A stretch of DNA of 64,000 nucleotides from Theodoxus fluviatilis (GCA_034096865.1 JAWQFJ010016785.1:36001-100000), one strand, 5' to 3'; numbered from the stretch's first letter, positions 29,437-41,161 are shown. Notes: generated by a model not told the origin, from the letters alone. Numbers and translations are program-made.

Positions 29437-30755
29437 GTGTGTGTGTGTGTGTGGTGTGTGTGGTGTGTGTGTGTGTGTGTGTGTGGTGTGTGTGTGTGTG
29501 TGTGTGTGTGTGGTGCATAGTGACCATTTAAGAAACAAAGGCAGTTCTGCTCAAGGTCATATCTTAACCGCTAAATTTAGATCAAGAAATCTGAGATGAG
29601 AAAACATTTGGAAGCAGCCTGGACTTAAGCTGACTGCCAGGCTGTCAGGATGGGGGGGGGGGGGGGGGGGGGGGATGCCAGCAAGGGGCAGAGATAGATG
29701 ATGCGAGTCCTGATACATTCAAATCAGGACTTAGGAAATTCCTTCCATGGTTGTGGTGTCTACCATATGACAAGGGGCTTCATTGCAGTGGTGCTGTCTT
29801 GCAGTTGGGGGCTCCAGGAACTGCCGCCAGTACTGGGGCAACTTCCTCAATGATATGGATGCCATCTGCTATGTGGTGGATTCCTCAGACCCTGGCAGAT
29901 TCCAGGAGGCCAAGTCAGAGCTCCACAAGTTCCTGAGTGATTCCAATGTTAAGAACCTTCCAGTGGCCATCATTGCCTCTAAACAGGTGAAAGCTGCAGC
30001 ATTTGCCATGAATATGCAGGGCAGCAATGTGAAGTACTCGTAGCAGTTAAAAAAATTCCTTGTGTGCATATGTCTGTTTATAGTATGATAACTCATTAAC
30101 CCTTACAAACGCATCTGTAAATATAGCCTGGGATCTGGTTTAGTAGTTGAAGTGCTTGTGTGCAATGGTTTGCAGCTGAAGATTGTGGCATTGAAAGCTG
30201 CATGATCCAAGAGTTGCATCATGGACCATGTCCTGGCCTCACTTAATCTTTCCCCATCCAGGAGTAAAGCACTGAACATGATGAGGGCAGTGAAGGGGCA
30301 TTCAGGTGCAATCCACCCCCGATGTAACCCAGAGCTGGACTCTGGCTGAAATGCCAGCACTATCCAAGGAATGAAAATGGTGCTGTATATCAGGGCATGC
30401 ATCCTGTCTCTTGTGTTCAAAGTCTAGTGGCAGTAAGATATTAACTAAGTGTCCCAATAAACAAGGGAGTGAAATGTAAAGTAGTTTCAGAACTAGGCAT
30501 GAATGATAAGTCCAACTATAAAATCAGTGCCCCTACTTTTAGGTGTCATGATTATTTGTCTCTGTCTGGCAGGACCTACCTGGGGCTGTGAAACCCAACA
30601 TGGTGCTGGAAGCGCTAGACATGGGACGCTTCTGCAAGGACCACTCCATCCACCTGATAGGGGTCCAGGCGCCTGATGATGGGCTGAGAAAGGGCTTTGC
30701 CGACTCCTACGACTTATTTGTGTCTCTGCCCAACCGATCCAAGAAGAGTCTCTAG
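21673..30755 (+). CDS. ARL10: ARF-like small GTPase with N-terminal membrane anchor, ARL10 type
   Basis: The four exons are 21673-21834, 24798-24972, 29805-29986 and 30573-30755. All have GT..AG junctions and compatible phases, giving 233 residues. The start could instead be the in-frame ATG at 21679. Residues 17-35 form one hydrophobic segment, replacing the myristoylated helix of classical ARFs and matching the ARL10 layout. The P-loop is GLDGAGKT (66-73), switch I is around TVGF, and switch II is WDVGGS (111-116). The base-recognition motif reads SKQD (171-174). Two key positions differ from canonical ARFs: Ser116 replaces the catalytic glutamine and Ser171 replaces the asparagine of NKxD, so GTP hydrolysis and nucleotide selectivity may be altered. 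ARL9 is a possible alternative assignment. Intron 2 carries a 3-kb mobile element and a long GT tract. The gene is divergently paired with the acyl-CoA oxidase. Confidence 0.85.
22680..23060 (+). repeat. Dispersed repeat family B, copy 2
   Basis: Resembles the interrupted copy at 16720-17400 (shared GTGGTTAAGGTAA, TAGTGGATTCCCC, ATAGCATGCAGTTTGT, and a final GGGTGTGTCAAATTACTGTAACCA versus GGGTCAGTCTAGTTACTGAAACCA). It lies in intron 1 of the ARL10-type gene. Confidence 0.65.
23138..23420 (+). repeat. Possible SINE-like family C
   Basis: The block CCCAGGAGTAAAAC followed by a G-rich GTGAGGGCAG segment recurs near 30247 (CCAGGAGTAAAGC...GAGGGCAG) and 61148 (CCCAGGAGTAAAAC). The later GGACTGATCAAGTAGACCAATGATCAG-like portion resembles 53788-53820. 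Similarity is patchy, so family membership is tentative. Confidence 0.4.
23530..23655. repeat. (CA)n-rich degenerate microsatellite
   Basis: CACA tracts mixed with CATG and CATA units, in intron 1 of the ARL10-type gene. Confidence 0.9.
23820..23990 (-). repeat. SINE-like repeat family A, copy 3
   Basis: Read on the minus strand it reproduces the family A block: GGTTGGAATGCAC, then GAATGGCCTGACCCTGTCC, then GGGGCC followed by CTGACTGAGCTACTGGAG. It is a partial copy. Confidence 0.6.
24236..24497 (+). mobile_element. LINE 3' remnant encoding a C2H2 finger
   Basis: One frame encodes HILTRTATANLEADS and later a C2H2-like finger (CPFCKHLCTSDCGLQNH followed by HAHLH), comparable with the C-terminal finger of the LINE at 2085-2897. 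There is no RT domain, and a GA microsatellite follows directly. Confidence 0.65.
24498..24553. repeat. (GA)n microsatellite
   Basis: Pure GA run at the end of the LINE remnant. Confidence 0.97.
25144..28114. mobile_element. 2.97-kb element with TGTCGCG...CGCGACA ends and 5-bp target duplication
   Basis: The ends are TGTCGCGT and its inverse, the terminal dinucleotides are TG..CA, and GTTAC is present immediately outside both ends (25139-25143 and 28115-28119). Those features fit an LTR-retrotransposon-type integration, such as a long solo LTR. The block is CpG-rich compared with its surroundings. It contains TGGCGCCAAACGGTGTCC near 26375, which resembles a tRNA-primed binding site, but no second LTR copy or pol gene is visible. 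No convincing protein is encoded; long frames at 26061-26474 and 26735-27316 have no recognisable domain. A non-autonomous TIR transposon is the alternative. It lies in intron 2 of the ARL10-type gene. Confidence 0.65.
28667..29515. repeat. 850-bp degenerate (GT)n tract
   Basis: GT repeats with regular GTTGTGTATGTATG and GGTGTGTG interruptions. Frames longer than 300 codons on both strands are purely repeat-derived. Confidence 0.98.
29653..29674. repeat. Poly-G tract
   Basis: An uninterrupted G run of about 22 bp lies 130 bp upstream of the third exon of the ARL10-type gene. Confidence 0.95.
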
Positions 30756-31707
30756 TGCAGCTGCCGTGGGTCCCCACATTTATCCTCAGGAAGACCCACT
30801 GTCCCCTCCTGGGTTGGCAGAGGCTCCAGTGGCACATCCAGCTCCCCAGAGGAAATCTAACCCATTCAAGCAAATCATCCAAGAAGCTTTATGTGAGATT
30901 TGATATTTGGTGACAGACAATGAGAGTTGTTTCAGTGTACAATAATATTGGCCAGCAGGCCTTGATCTGTTAGTGTGAGCTTGGGCTTCATCCCTCTGTA
31001 CCTCTCTGGCTCCCTGACTTCTGAATTGTCTGTCTTTTCAGCCAAGTCTGGCTTTGGCTTAGTCAACATTAAGTGGTAGTATGAGGGCCACTGCGGAGTG
31101 GGGAACCCTCATGCTGAGAAATTGGGCATGCAGGGATAGTGTATGTACTGTGATGAGAGGGAAGACCAGTACTACATCCTTTTCTGAAGTTACTACTGTG
31201 AGGCAGGCGTGCCATCAGAAATCTAAAACGATTTCTATCCCTGATCCCAGTAGCACTTTCAAGTTGTGACTGTTAATTATTACAGAATATTCTCACTATG
31301 AAAGATCATTCACTCTACAACTCACTCATATATTTAGTTTTTTTTTGTATGTAAGAAAAGTATTTATGAGGATGCATTTTTTTATACTTGCTTGTATATT
31401 TTGGCATTGAAATATCTGGCTTCACTTCAGGGACTGCAACTTCAGTGTTGGGCACTTTGACCGTTTCTCTTTGTGTGAACAACGAATACACATCCACTTT
31501 AGTAATAATTTTAAAATAAATCTCTCACTTGAGTCAGCTGTGGATGTTCCCCTGCCTGTCAAGTTGGTTGCTTGACAGTTACTAAGGACAGCATAGGACT
31601 GAAAGAAGGCCCAAGTTGAATGTAGGAGCACCCCAGCAAGTTGCTGTCGGTGGCTGCTGGCAAGGCATATGGCCCAGTTTTCGCCCCAAGAATGCTCAAG
31701 CTCCCCC
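30756..31707 (+). other. Probable 3' UTR and intergenic sequence of the ARL10-type gene
   Basis: AT-rich sequence with no coding similarity. An AATAAA hexamer near 31515 is a possible polyadenylation signal about 760 bp after the stop codon; shorter options were not obvious. The UTR end is uncertain. Confidence 0.4.
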
Positions 31708-32570
31708 TTTTTGACTCACATGCGAAGCAAAAGTGAGTCTATGTACTGAGCCGTGTCGTCCGTCCGTCCGGGCGTCCGGGCGGGCGTCCGTCCGTAAAAA
31801 ACTTAAACGTTGGATTTTTCTCGGAGACTATTAAGTCTATCAACACCAAATGTGGCATGATGGTGTATGATGACAAGGCCTCAAAAAACATACATAGTGA
31901 CTTGACCTTGCTTCAAGGTCAAGGTCACAGGAGCCATAAATGTGGTCTCAAAAACAGTCATTTTTCACATTTTCCCAATTTTCTCCCACGTTATTGAGAA
32001 TGGCGACCTTAGCTACAAGTGGTATATAGGTCAAAGCAAGCCCTATCTTTTGATACCAGTTTGGTTGACCTTGCTTCAAGGTCAAGGTCACAGGAGCTCT
32101 TCAAAGTTGGATTGTATACATATTTTGAAGTGACCTTGACCCTGAACTATGGAAGATAACTGTTTCAAACTTAATAATTATGTGGGGCACATGTTATACT
32201 TTCATCATGAGACACATTTGGTCACATATCATCAAGGTCAAGGTCACTTTGACCCTTATGAAATGTGACCAAAATGGGGTAGTGAACCACTAAAAGTGAC
32301 TATATCTCATGGTAGAAAGTGCCAATAAGCACCATTGTGCTTCCTATGTCTTGAATTAACAGCTTTGTGTTGCATGACCTTGAATGACCTTGACCTTGGG
32401 TCAAGGTCACATGTATTTTGGTAGGAAAAATGTGTAAAGCATTTCTTTGTGTATGATGTCATTGGTAGGTTTAGTTGTTTGACCTTGACCTTGAAGGTCA
32501 CCTGAAGGTCAAGGTCATATAAAGGTCAAGGTCAAGCATGTGAGTCGTATGGGCTTTGCCCTTCTTGTTT
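31708..32570 (-). repeat. TGACCTTGACC-rich dispersed repeat, copy 3
   Basis: Near-full-length copy on the minus strand: it begins (plus strand) TTTTTGACTCACATGCGAAGC and ends GGGCTTTGCCCTTCTTGT. The internal order of motifs is the mirror of copy 1. It lies between the ARL10-type gene and HIGD2A. Confidence 0.9.
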
Positions 32571-34605
32571 TGGTACAGATTTATCTTATTACTTATACAG
32601 TACAGTCAGTATTTTCTTTATGAAGGTATATATATATATATACAAGTTCTGTGATATATTTTGAATGGCATCAGTGAGATGTTGAAGTTTTATCTCTGCC
32701 ACAAGTCATGTCTGTCTTCTTTGGTCCACTTTTCATTTTGATGGCATGCATTATTTAAATAGTCATTTTTATTTACTTTAAGCTTTGTTATTATATCCAT
32801 TGACCATTTGATTCGTGTCATCAAGTGACATCTATTGATTTGTTCTTGATCTGTGCGACTCTTTATAGTCAAATGTATATCCAAGTCAGGGACTGCTCTT
32901 CCATTTTCGTATCTCGCTCTCCACAGAGACTGGTCTCCATAGCAACAAGGTTTTTGGGTGCAATACTTTGCATGCATGTGTGAATTAAGATTTCATTTTC
33001 ATTCATTATAATGATTTAATATTGATGTGATTTGTGACAGATTTGTAATGAATTTATTTCACAATTGCATCTTGTCTTCGTTTGGTCTTTGAGTGTAACA
33101 GAAACAGTGATTCTGCCAATTCTGCATGTGTTAAGGAAAAGAATGCAAATAATTTTTTAACTTCATTGTTCAACTTAGTCACCTCAATGCATTTTACATT
33201 GATTGAGAAATGTACAATAGTTCTAGGTTTCTAGCATGAGAACTGCAGAAGAGGGTGATTGATTATCTAGCCATTCCATCTGAAAAAGTGGTTAACTTGT
33301 GCTAAACAGTAACCCAGCCTGCAAATCTTTCTGTGAGCCAACAGAGTTCTTTTACATTCAACATACTGGCAACACAATTGGTTTCATGCTGAAGTACAAG
33401 AAACATAAGTCTAACAAACAAGTGAGTAAAAGATGCCCTTTTTGTCACAACTCTTTAAAGATCTGAAGGTAGGTCTATGTGTTTCTGCATGCATTGTCAA
33501 ATACTACAGCCAAGACAGACTTTAAACGGACAAAAGAAAGAAGAACTAATGATGAATTTTAAAGCAGAGGACAAACCAACAGACAACAAAATGAAATTGC
33601 ATGTGGCACATTTTTAATTCTGCTTACTTGTTAGGTCTCAAACATCAGGGCAAGTGGCATGTTCTCAGTTTGACTACAGATTAATTAATGTGGGTCATCC
33701 GACTGAAGAAAATGAAAATGGCCCATTACATGGGCAAATACAGCTTCGCCTCTTAACAGAGCCAAAGCTCACACTCTCGCACATGTGTATGCATACAGTC
33801 AGCAGTTAGCCATGCATAGAATTACTCTTGCACATAAAATCTAACATGAATTTCACACACTGTCATTTCTGACAGCACAGAAACTTCAGGAGAGCTTATT
33901 CAGACCAGAACACTTGGACACATGAACACATGAAGACAAGGTCGACAGTTTTAAAATCTTCCTCATCACAGTTCACACAGGCAGAAAGCTTCAGCTCTAT
34001 TGAGTGACTGGCATATCAATCACATCTCTGTTGCACATCCTGAAACACACAATGCTATATTTGTCGATAAACATACATACATACATCAACACCCATTGTG
34101 CAAATCCATTTGTAAGGCTTAGTCATGTCGCTCTCAGCATACATCTGTGTGCATTGATATGATGTAGCAGTGGATGTTGGTTCCACAGAAGTCATCACAG
34201 GACAGATCTGGCATCACAAAGACATTAAAAATGAGCAAGCATCCATGTGTCCACACTATCTCACAGTTCTCTAATTTCAACACAGATGACTCATTATTAC
34301 TTCTCACTCCATTATGGAGGCAAAAACCTCTGCAGGTTTTATTTCCATTTGACATAATAGCTGGTAAGAAGACGGGGCAACAGAAGGCTTCACAAAGCTG
34401 CACATCACTGTGCTGATTCTGTCAATGCACTACATTGATGTACTCGTCTCTACAGCTCTCTGTCTCAGAGTGGCTGGCCAGTCAACTAACGTAGTAGTCC
34501 CTGAGCCCATCATGCCACCAAATTCAAAAGTACTGTACGTCCCCGCTATGGTAGCTTGTATGGAGGTAGACAGTGACATGCCCTCCACAAGGGTGGGGGT
34601 TGTTG
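32571..34605. other. Intergenic sequence, no gene recognised
   Basis: AT-rich, with a short (TA)n near 32628. TTTTATTT at 34338-34345 gives AATAAA on the minus strand, a candidate polyadenylation signal for HIGD2A. No coding similarity was recognised. Confidence 0.5.
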
Positions 34606-36291
34606 TTATTTAGGTGGGTTTGCTGAGGCAGCTTTGTTTTTCTGCATTGTCCCATACATCACTCCAGCAAGCACTGCAAATATGGTGAAGCCTTGACCAA
34701 AGATTCTCAGACGCATCATCCTCTGTGAGCCGGCTCGGTTGCCTGTCTTGAACTGTACAAGTCCAGCAGTCAAAGCGAAGGTGGTGAGGGCTACACCTGC
34801 AAGAAAGAGTGGACACATTGCAAACCCCCCTTAGTGTTTGACAAGTAATATGCTGCTAATTACAAAAGGTGCTCTTACAAGAAAAATGACAATATGTAAA
34901 AGTAATGACATAGAGGTTTTCAATTTTCTCACTAACATTTTATAATGATGATGATGAAGATGAAAAAACATTTTATTATAAAAATAACAAAAACTTTGTC
35001 CCTTTTTCATATAAATTCTTTTAGTGGAATTTCTTTCCTGGTCACTGCTGAGCATTGCTCAATAACCTGTTTTATCCCTGGGCAACAGAGGCTATGCCAG
35101 CGAACCATCCTGCTCAAGGACGAAACTTTAGGATTTGTGCAGTTTCAAACACCGCACCTACCTGCTATGAAGTGATTGCATGCACCCATCTGAACCATTG
35201 GGTTACCAAATTGTGCTACTACAATCTTGTTTACAAACATACCTCTGGCAATTGACACTTGACAAGTTGTAAAACCCTTTCATAGCTAGACATTCAATAC
35301 TCTGTATGAACCATAACTAGTGCTGCTCTGACAATGCTGTCAGTGTCAAAACATTACAATTAAGGGTTTGAAAGTAAAATTTACCAACAGAGATCTATAC
35401 ACAAAGTAAATAATTTGTATTTAAGGATTCAAGAAGAAAATGTACAGAAATGGTTGATCATTTTTCATTAATTTTAACTGATTTCACTGATTTCTCGAGA
35501 CCTGATGTTGCTTCTTGAGACCTGAAGCTATTCTTAGTGTGGATCTAGTGGTCCTGGTTTTGCATTTTCAAGCCACGGAACGTGTGAACTTTCTCTGAAC
35601 AAATGAAGTCGTGGCCCAGCCAGAGTAAACATGCAGCTGGCAGTAGTTGAACAAACTGTCCAACACATATGAACTCACGCCTTGACAGCGCCCCCCATCC
35701 CCAACATGCCTGGGCTTTCCTTCCCCCATCCATCTCTCCTTGCCATAGGTGAATATTTATCACAATGTACTCACACGGATCAATGCACGAGCAAACACCT
35801 ACAGTACACACTCCACTGCGTCTGTGCGCTCTCTCTCGCGCGCGCGCGCTGCACGCGCGTCAACAAACACACCTGCATGCACACGCACTCTCATCAGGCT
35901 CATGCATACGCGCGCGTGCATGCACACGCCGAGGCAAACGCGCCCGTTCACACGAAACACACGCACGCATACAAAAAATACACACAAGCTCACACCATCG
36001 CCCTCTTAGGTTGGAAGTGGAGACTGCTATAGCTCACTGGCACTTAGTAAACGAACGTGATGAGGCAAGGACATAGGGTCAAGGCCCGTGTTACTGTTAC
36101 GTAGGCGGCTATACTGACTTCCAACGCTACAAGGGAAGGGGCTTACCGAAAGGTACGAATGGATTTTCCTTCGTTTTTCGAATGAACTTTTCCTTCATTC
36201 CCTCCTCCTGCTGGTAATAGGCTTCTCTCGGGGGCGGCAGGTACCCGAAGTCTTCATTCGCATTCGCGGGTTGTTTGTTGGGGTCCGCCAT
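34606..36291 (-). CDS. HIGD2A: HIG1 domain family member 2A
   Basis: A small inner mitochondrial membrane protein that helps assemble complex IV and respiratory supercomplexes. The two exons are 36291-36147 and 34796-34606 (stop TAA at 34608-34606), joined in phase 1 by GT..AG, giving 111 residues; vertebrate relatives are about 105. The start codon is in a strong context (atcATGgcg). The N-terminal half is polar and carries the family motif IRKTKENPFVPFG (about 37-49). Two hydrophobic hairpin segments follow (about 49-66 and 82-100), separated by a basic loop with GSQRMMRLRIFGQGF, the HIG1 R-x-R...QG signature. It is complete and apparently functional. HIGD1 paralogues are less likely because the N-terminus and loop match the 2A type. 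Confidence 0.95.
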
Positions 36292-36894
36292 GATTGCTAC
36301 CAGACGAAAACTAATTACCTTTTATTATTTTCGTACGTCCGCGATGGATAGAGTAACTTTGATGTCGGTACAGTTTAATATTGCCGTCACAATATGTTAC
36401 ACACAGTCCCAAATTGTAACAACACTAAACGAAAGAAGCAAGTCAGAAGGCATTATAGAAACACACCCAGTACACAGTTGTCGACTCCTGATATCCCTCC
36501 TGACAGGTTGAATGGCTGGGAATGAAGAAGTCTTTCGTGGGTATCTTTGTGTGTGTGTAAAATAAACAATACTGATTTTGAGTCCGCACGGCTATATAAA
36601 ATGATTGCTGTAAGCTTCTCGGTGTCTACATTGCCGCAATAACTAATTATTACCTCACCTTTTCATGCACTCCTTTCTCACTGAGATCAGTGCCCGTTCT
36701 TCATTCTGACATTAAACTCTAGGGTGATCTCCCCCTAGATTTGCACTATCCCACCCCGTAACGCTTTGAGTTGACATTTTCCTGAGAATCTTGGGTTAAT
36801 CACTGCAGCAGGCCTTAAGTCGTGACCGATTACATATTTATTCATCATTATACAGCGCTGGAGAAGGAGCGTAATGCGGCAGCCCGTGAGCGGG
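36292..36894. other. Sequence upstream of HIGD2A, no gene recognised
   Basis: No divergent partner gene is visible next to HIGD2A. The interval is moderately AT-rich and has no recognised repeat until the purine-rich tract at 36895. Confidence 0.5.
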
Positions 36895-37072
36895 AAGAAG
36901 AAGAAGAAGGAGGAGGAGGAGGAGGAGGAGGAGGAGGAGGAGGAGGAGGAGGAGGAGGAGGAGGAGGAGGAGGAGGAGGAGGAGGAAGAGGAGGAGGAGG
37001 AGGAGGAGCTAGGAGGAGGAGGAGGAGGAGGAGGAGGAGGAGGAGAAGAAGAAGAAGAAAGAAGAAGAAGAG
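36895..37072. repeat. (GGA/GAA)n trinucleotide tract
   Basis: About 180 bp of purine-only triplets. Apparent poly-Glu, poly-Gly and poly-Arg frames are artefacts. Confidence 0.97.
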
Positions 37073-37666
37073 AACGCTATGTTATGCCATCCCACTCTAC
37101 GCCACTCCCCACTATAGGCTAGGCAAGCAAAATTGTCTCATACTAAAGGAAAAACACAAGCATCGGACAGCCGAAATAAGATACAATCAGCAGTATGAAA
37201 GTACATATTACTTGTTAAAAACGTATCGGCTATCGGCCTTCAAAGTCCTTTAAAGACCTACATCAGAACACAATGTTGATGACATCACATGGGGCTCTGC
37301 ATGGGTCTGGCTCTGACTTTTTTTGAGCGCCTCTGCATCAATGATCCCAGAAATATAATAGCGTGTGACTGACTACCACAAAAACAGTCCTAATTTGAGT
37401 TTTTGTTAATTGGAGGTGCAATTAATTTGGAAATTTGTTGTCTTTTCTTATTTATTTGATATTTCAAAAATGAGCACCGCAGGATCTGCCCGCCAAAGAT
37501 ACAGGAGCCGTGCCACCGACAATTTTGAGATAACGGCTTCTGAAGTTTTCCTATGGAGTGGCTGCACAGCCGAAGGAGGGCGTTGCAAAGTTTGTTTTCA
37601 TGGGCTCTGAGAAGTTATTTATAGACGCTCGCCTTGCGGCTAGCTGGTGCAGTGCTCAGTTCTGCA
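37073..37666. other. Intergenic, no gene recognised
   Basis: A short frame at 37470-37610 (STAGSARQRYRSRATDN) has no recognisable domain and no splice support, so I leave it unannotated. Confidence 0.45.
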
Positions 37667-37802
37667 AGCATCCTAGAGTTGCATCCTAGAGTTGCATCCT
37701 AGAGTTGCATCCTAGAGTTGCATCCTAGAGTTGCATCCTAGAGTTGCATCCTAGAGTTGCATCCTAGAGTTGCATCCTAGAGTTGCATCCTAGAGTTGCA
37801 TC
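37667..37802. repeat. 13-bp minisatellite (GAGTTGCATCCTA), about 10 units
   Basis: Perfect head-to-tail 13-bp units ending in TTGCATCCTTGGGC, where they pass into a SINE-like tail. Confidence 0.95.
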
Positions 37803-37915
37803 CTTGGGCAAAGTGCCTCTCCTACCGAGGAGTTAAACCGGATACTGGGCCCTGCACTCTGGCGACCGGGGGTGAAAGTCCCTCAAAAGAATGTGCATGT
37901 ATATGAGCAAGAAAT

Positions 37916-37978
<63 letters not shown>

Positions 37979-38101
37979 GTCGTCGTCGTCGTCGTCGTCG
38001 TTATTATCATTGTTATTATTATGATTATGATTATTGTTATTATTATTGTTGTTGGTATCATTATTGTTGTTATCGTTATTAATAGTGTTATCATTATTAT
38101 C

Positions 38102-38148
<47 letters not shown>

Positions 38149-38156
38149 TAGTAGTG

Positions 38157-38223
<67 letters not shown>

Positions 38224-38245
38224 TAGTAGTAGTAGTACACCTGTT
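37803..38245 (+). repeat. SINE-like 3' end with long (CAT)n, (CGT)n and (TAG)n triplet tail
   Basis: 37803-37918 (GGGCAAAGTGCC..., CCTACCGAGGAGTTAAACCGG) reads like the body of a short interspersed element ending in AAGAAATAAAAT. It is followed by CAT (37919-37977), CGT (37978-38001), mixed GTTATT, and TAG (38102-38237) triplets. The SINE assignment is tentative; the triplet repeats are certain. Confidence 0.6.
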
Positions 38246-39141
38246 ATTATCGTCATCATCATCATCGTCGTTGTTTTTATTATGACTATTATTATTAAAT
38301 GCATTTTTCGGGCAAAGGAGTCGAGGACATGAACAAATTCATTGTCCCTGGCGTGCATTTCAGCAAAAACATGTCACTGACTCTGGCAGACCCCTTCATC
38401 AAAGTTTTCTGTTTAGCGTCGAATCGACTCGCGCGAGTTTGAACCGTCTTCTCGCTGGCCCCTCTCACGTTGTGTAGCGGCCAGGACTGAAATTTGAACT
38501 GTGACCTTTCAATGATAGACTTCCCAAACAACTACCAATCGCCATATCTGGCAACAACACTCTCCGAGCTCATCATTTTCACCTGGGTAAGATATCGACT
38601 GCAGGAAGTATAGTTCCCCTTCAAATCTGTTTTGCCTCAGGTTAGCGACTGGATTACGGGAGTGTGCCATTGCTCACATTGATTACGGAAAACCCTCTGC
38701 AGCAAAATCAGCCCCAAAAGGTTTCTCTGACACTATGCGCCCGAGTCACAACTTTGCCACAACAATTCTTGTTCGCTTTTGTCCATGAAAACAAGATAAT
38801 TTTAAAGAAAACTTGTGTGTGCTGATTCTACTGATCAAGGTCACCGGCAGCTTTTGTTTTAGAATTTGGATTCCTCTGCAGCAATTTGTTATTAGCTTGC
38901 ACATGTCTTTTATCTTTTTCTCATCACTACAACGTGTGAAGTACCAAGTCTCAGTCGTAACATTTTTTACACAAAAATTTCAGCTTTGCTCTGAATGGTT
39001 TCCATATCTATGTCCTTGTGCAGACTGATCTACGGTAATATTTTCTTGATGCACAAGATCTGCTTTCTGGCCATGTTGCTGGTAATACTCACTGCTGACA
39101 TTATGAAATCGTTCCTATGAGCATCCTATGCATATCAATGC
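38246..39141. other. Intergenic, no gene recognised
   Basis: No domain-bearing frame or repeat could be identified. Confidence 0.5.
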
Positions 39142-39754
39142 TGGGGAGGGGCCGCTATTGCGGAGGGCCGCTATTGCGGGATTTTTTCAACAAAAGTTCC
39201 TCAGGCAATTTTGATTCTTTTGTCCTAAAACGCATAAAAAACCATAATATTTTTGTTACTTTTTTTAAAAAAAAATTTTCAATTGCGGGGGGCCGCTATT
39301 GCGGGATTTTTTCAACAAAAGTTCCTCAGGTAATTTTGATTCTTTTGTCCTAAAACGCATAAAAAACCCATAAAATGTAGGTTACTTTTTTTTCAACTTA
39401 GAACAATTTTCGGGTTTTTTTCTATTGCGGGGGGCCGCTATTGCGGGATTTTTTTAATGAAAAAAACCCGAAAATTTTTCTAAGTTGAAAAAAGTAACAT
39501 ACATTTTATGGTTTTTTATGCGTCTTAGGACAAAAGAATCAAAATTGTCTGAGGAACTTTTGTTGAAAAAATCCCGCAATAGCGGCCCCCCGAAATAGAA
39601 AAAAAAAGTTCAAGAACAAAAAGTAAAAAACATATTATGGTTTTTAATGCGTTTTAGGTCAAAAGAATCAAAATTGCCTGAGGAACTTTTGTTGAAAAAA
39701 TCCCGCAATAGCGGCCCTCCGCAATAGCGGCCCTCCGCAATAGAGAGCCGACCC
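39142..39754. mobile_element. Foldback element (CTATTGCGG family), copy 1
   Basis: A near-perfect inverted repeat with arms of almost 300 bp. The left arm carries GGGCCGCTATTGCGGGA, TTTTTTCAACAAAAGTTCC and GATTCTTTTGTCCTAAAACG, partly tandemly duplicated. The right arm is its reverse complement and ends CCGCAATAGAGAGCCGACCCC. A second member is at 57589-58292. There is no coding capacity. Confidence 0.85.
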
Positions 39755-40644
39755 CTGCTTTTTAAACGTTGTTACAACTTATTGTATCTGAAAAAGTATT
39801 TTTTAAAATCATACAGTTAACGCCATTTCTTCGGTGTTCTATGAAATGTTTTTCAGCGTCATATATTAAACAGGGGATTGACGAGTATATGGCCCATTGA
39901 TTGATTAGGTTTTACAGCCTGTCAGGCTTTGTAGACTGTGTAAGGCTATTAACAACGAAATCACTACAGATGGCTGGAGTACGATGGAGGCACGACTAAT
40001 TTTCTTCAGTTAACCGCCTCTTACAACTCAGGCTGGGAAAGACTGTGAGTGCATTCTTACCTGCAACCCACAGGAGACTTGAGCATATATTGACAATCTG
40101 ATTTTCGTAAGGAATAGTTTTTTTCGTAAGAAACGTGTCATCTGGGTCTTGGAAATATGCATTCAGCGTGGCTGAGACTAGTCAATATAGTCTCAGCAAC
40201 AGGTTGGTCACGTGATAGCCTAAATTCTTCCATAACATGCATACCACCGTTCTGAACAGCCACGCTGAATGCCATATCACATCGTGAGTGTATTCCTCCG
40301 CTTGTTGTGATACACTCCATACTGGCAGCCATTTTTCCGTCAGTTCATTTTCTAAACATCGATTTCCCATGAATGTAAAACTTGTGTGCGGTAAAATTCG
40401 AATCACAAGAGTGTAATATTGTGAACTCTACTAATTATAAGGACTTTGAATACAACAGCAATATTTATACTTCATTGAGCCAGTTCGGAGGGTCAGAGTC
40501 GATCTCTGGTTGTGAATTCTTGTCAGCAAACCGTTAGATGACAACTAAAGACGCTTCAGCGTTTGTGTGAACAGTGATTACACGTACCTTGTCAGCAAAC
40601 CGTCAGATGTCAATTCAACACTGTCTAGTCTCGCTGGATAAGCA
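39755..40644. other. Intergenic, upstream of the Tigger-type remnant
   Basis: A pair of similar blocks, CTTGTCAGCAAACCGTTAGATG near 40518 and CTTGTCAGCAAACCGTCAGATG near 40589, lies just upstream of the transposase frame. No other structure is recognised. Confidence 0.45.
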
Positions 40645-41161
40645 GTGAATCAGAAAATGGCTTTAACTTCAGCTCCAAAGAAAAGAAAAAGAACAGAAAT
40701 GACACCCAAAGACAAAGTGGACTTGCTTGATCGCTACCGAGAGCTAAATTCTAAAAGTTTGAGGGAGGGTGCTGACATTTTGGGTGTGTCGGCATCATTT
40801 ATGTGCCAGACACTGAAAAAAGAAGATGAACTTATGGCTGATATCGCAGAGGGCTCCAGTCAAGGCCAAAGGAAGCGTCGGCGCTGCGGGAAGGATAAAG
40901 AGACAGAAGATGGCTTAAAGCGGTGGTTCGACTCTATCCAAGCGCGCAACACACCTGTAAACGGCCCAATCCTGTGTCAGAAGGCGGAACAGATTGCTTC
41001 CCAGCTTGGTCGCTCCGAATTCAAAGCTACAAATGGGTGGTTTAACAGGTGGAAGAAACGCAACGGCTTGGTGAAGCGGGAAGTGCCGGTTAATAAAAAC
41101 GCCGCTTATTAAAAACACTTTTGTTCGGTCCCAATGTGTTTTTAATAAGCGGCGACTACTG
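40645..41161 (+). mobile_element. Tigger/pogo-type transposon remnant: CENP-B-like DNA-binding domain plus right terminal repeat
   Basis: The frame 40645-41112 encodes 155 residues. It has a basic start (PKKRKRTEMTPKDKVDLLDRY), a first helix-turn-helix (LREGADILGVSASFMCQTLK) and a CENPB-type second domain ending in ATNGWFNRWKKRNGL. This is the paired-HTH DNA-binding half of pogo-superfamily transposases. The DDE nuclease is absent: the frame reads straight into the terminal repeat and stops there. The right end (AAGCGGCGACTACTG, 41161) is followed by TA. No left terminus is seen. It could have been domesticated as a DNA-binding protein, but the run into the terminus argues for a deletion derivative. 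Confidence 0.82.

Noticed and set aside
28574..29599. Open frames of over 300 codons on both strands
   Set aside because: They consist of VCVCVC and THTHTH from a GT microsatellite, with no initiation or splice support.
36822..37253. Frame with poly-Gly, poly-Glu and poly-Arg
   Set aside because: It is purely the product of a GGA/GAA triplet tract.
37822..38358. Long hydrophobic frame resembling membrane segments
   Set aside because: The leucines and isoleucines come from TAG, CAT and ATT triplet repeats.
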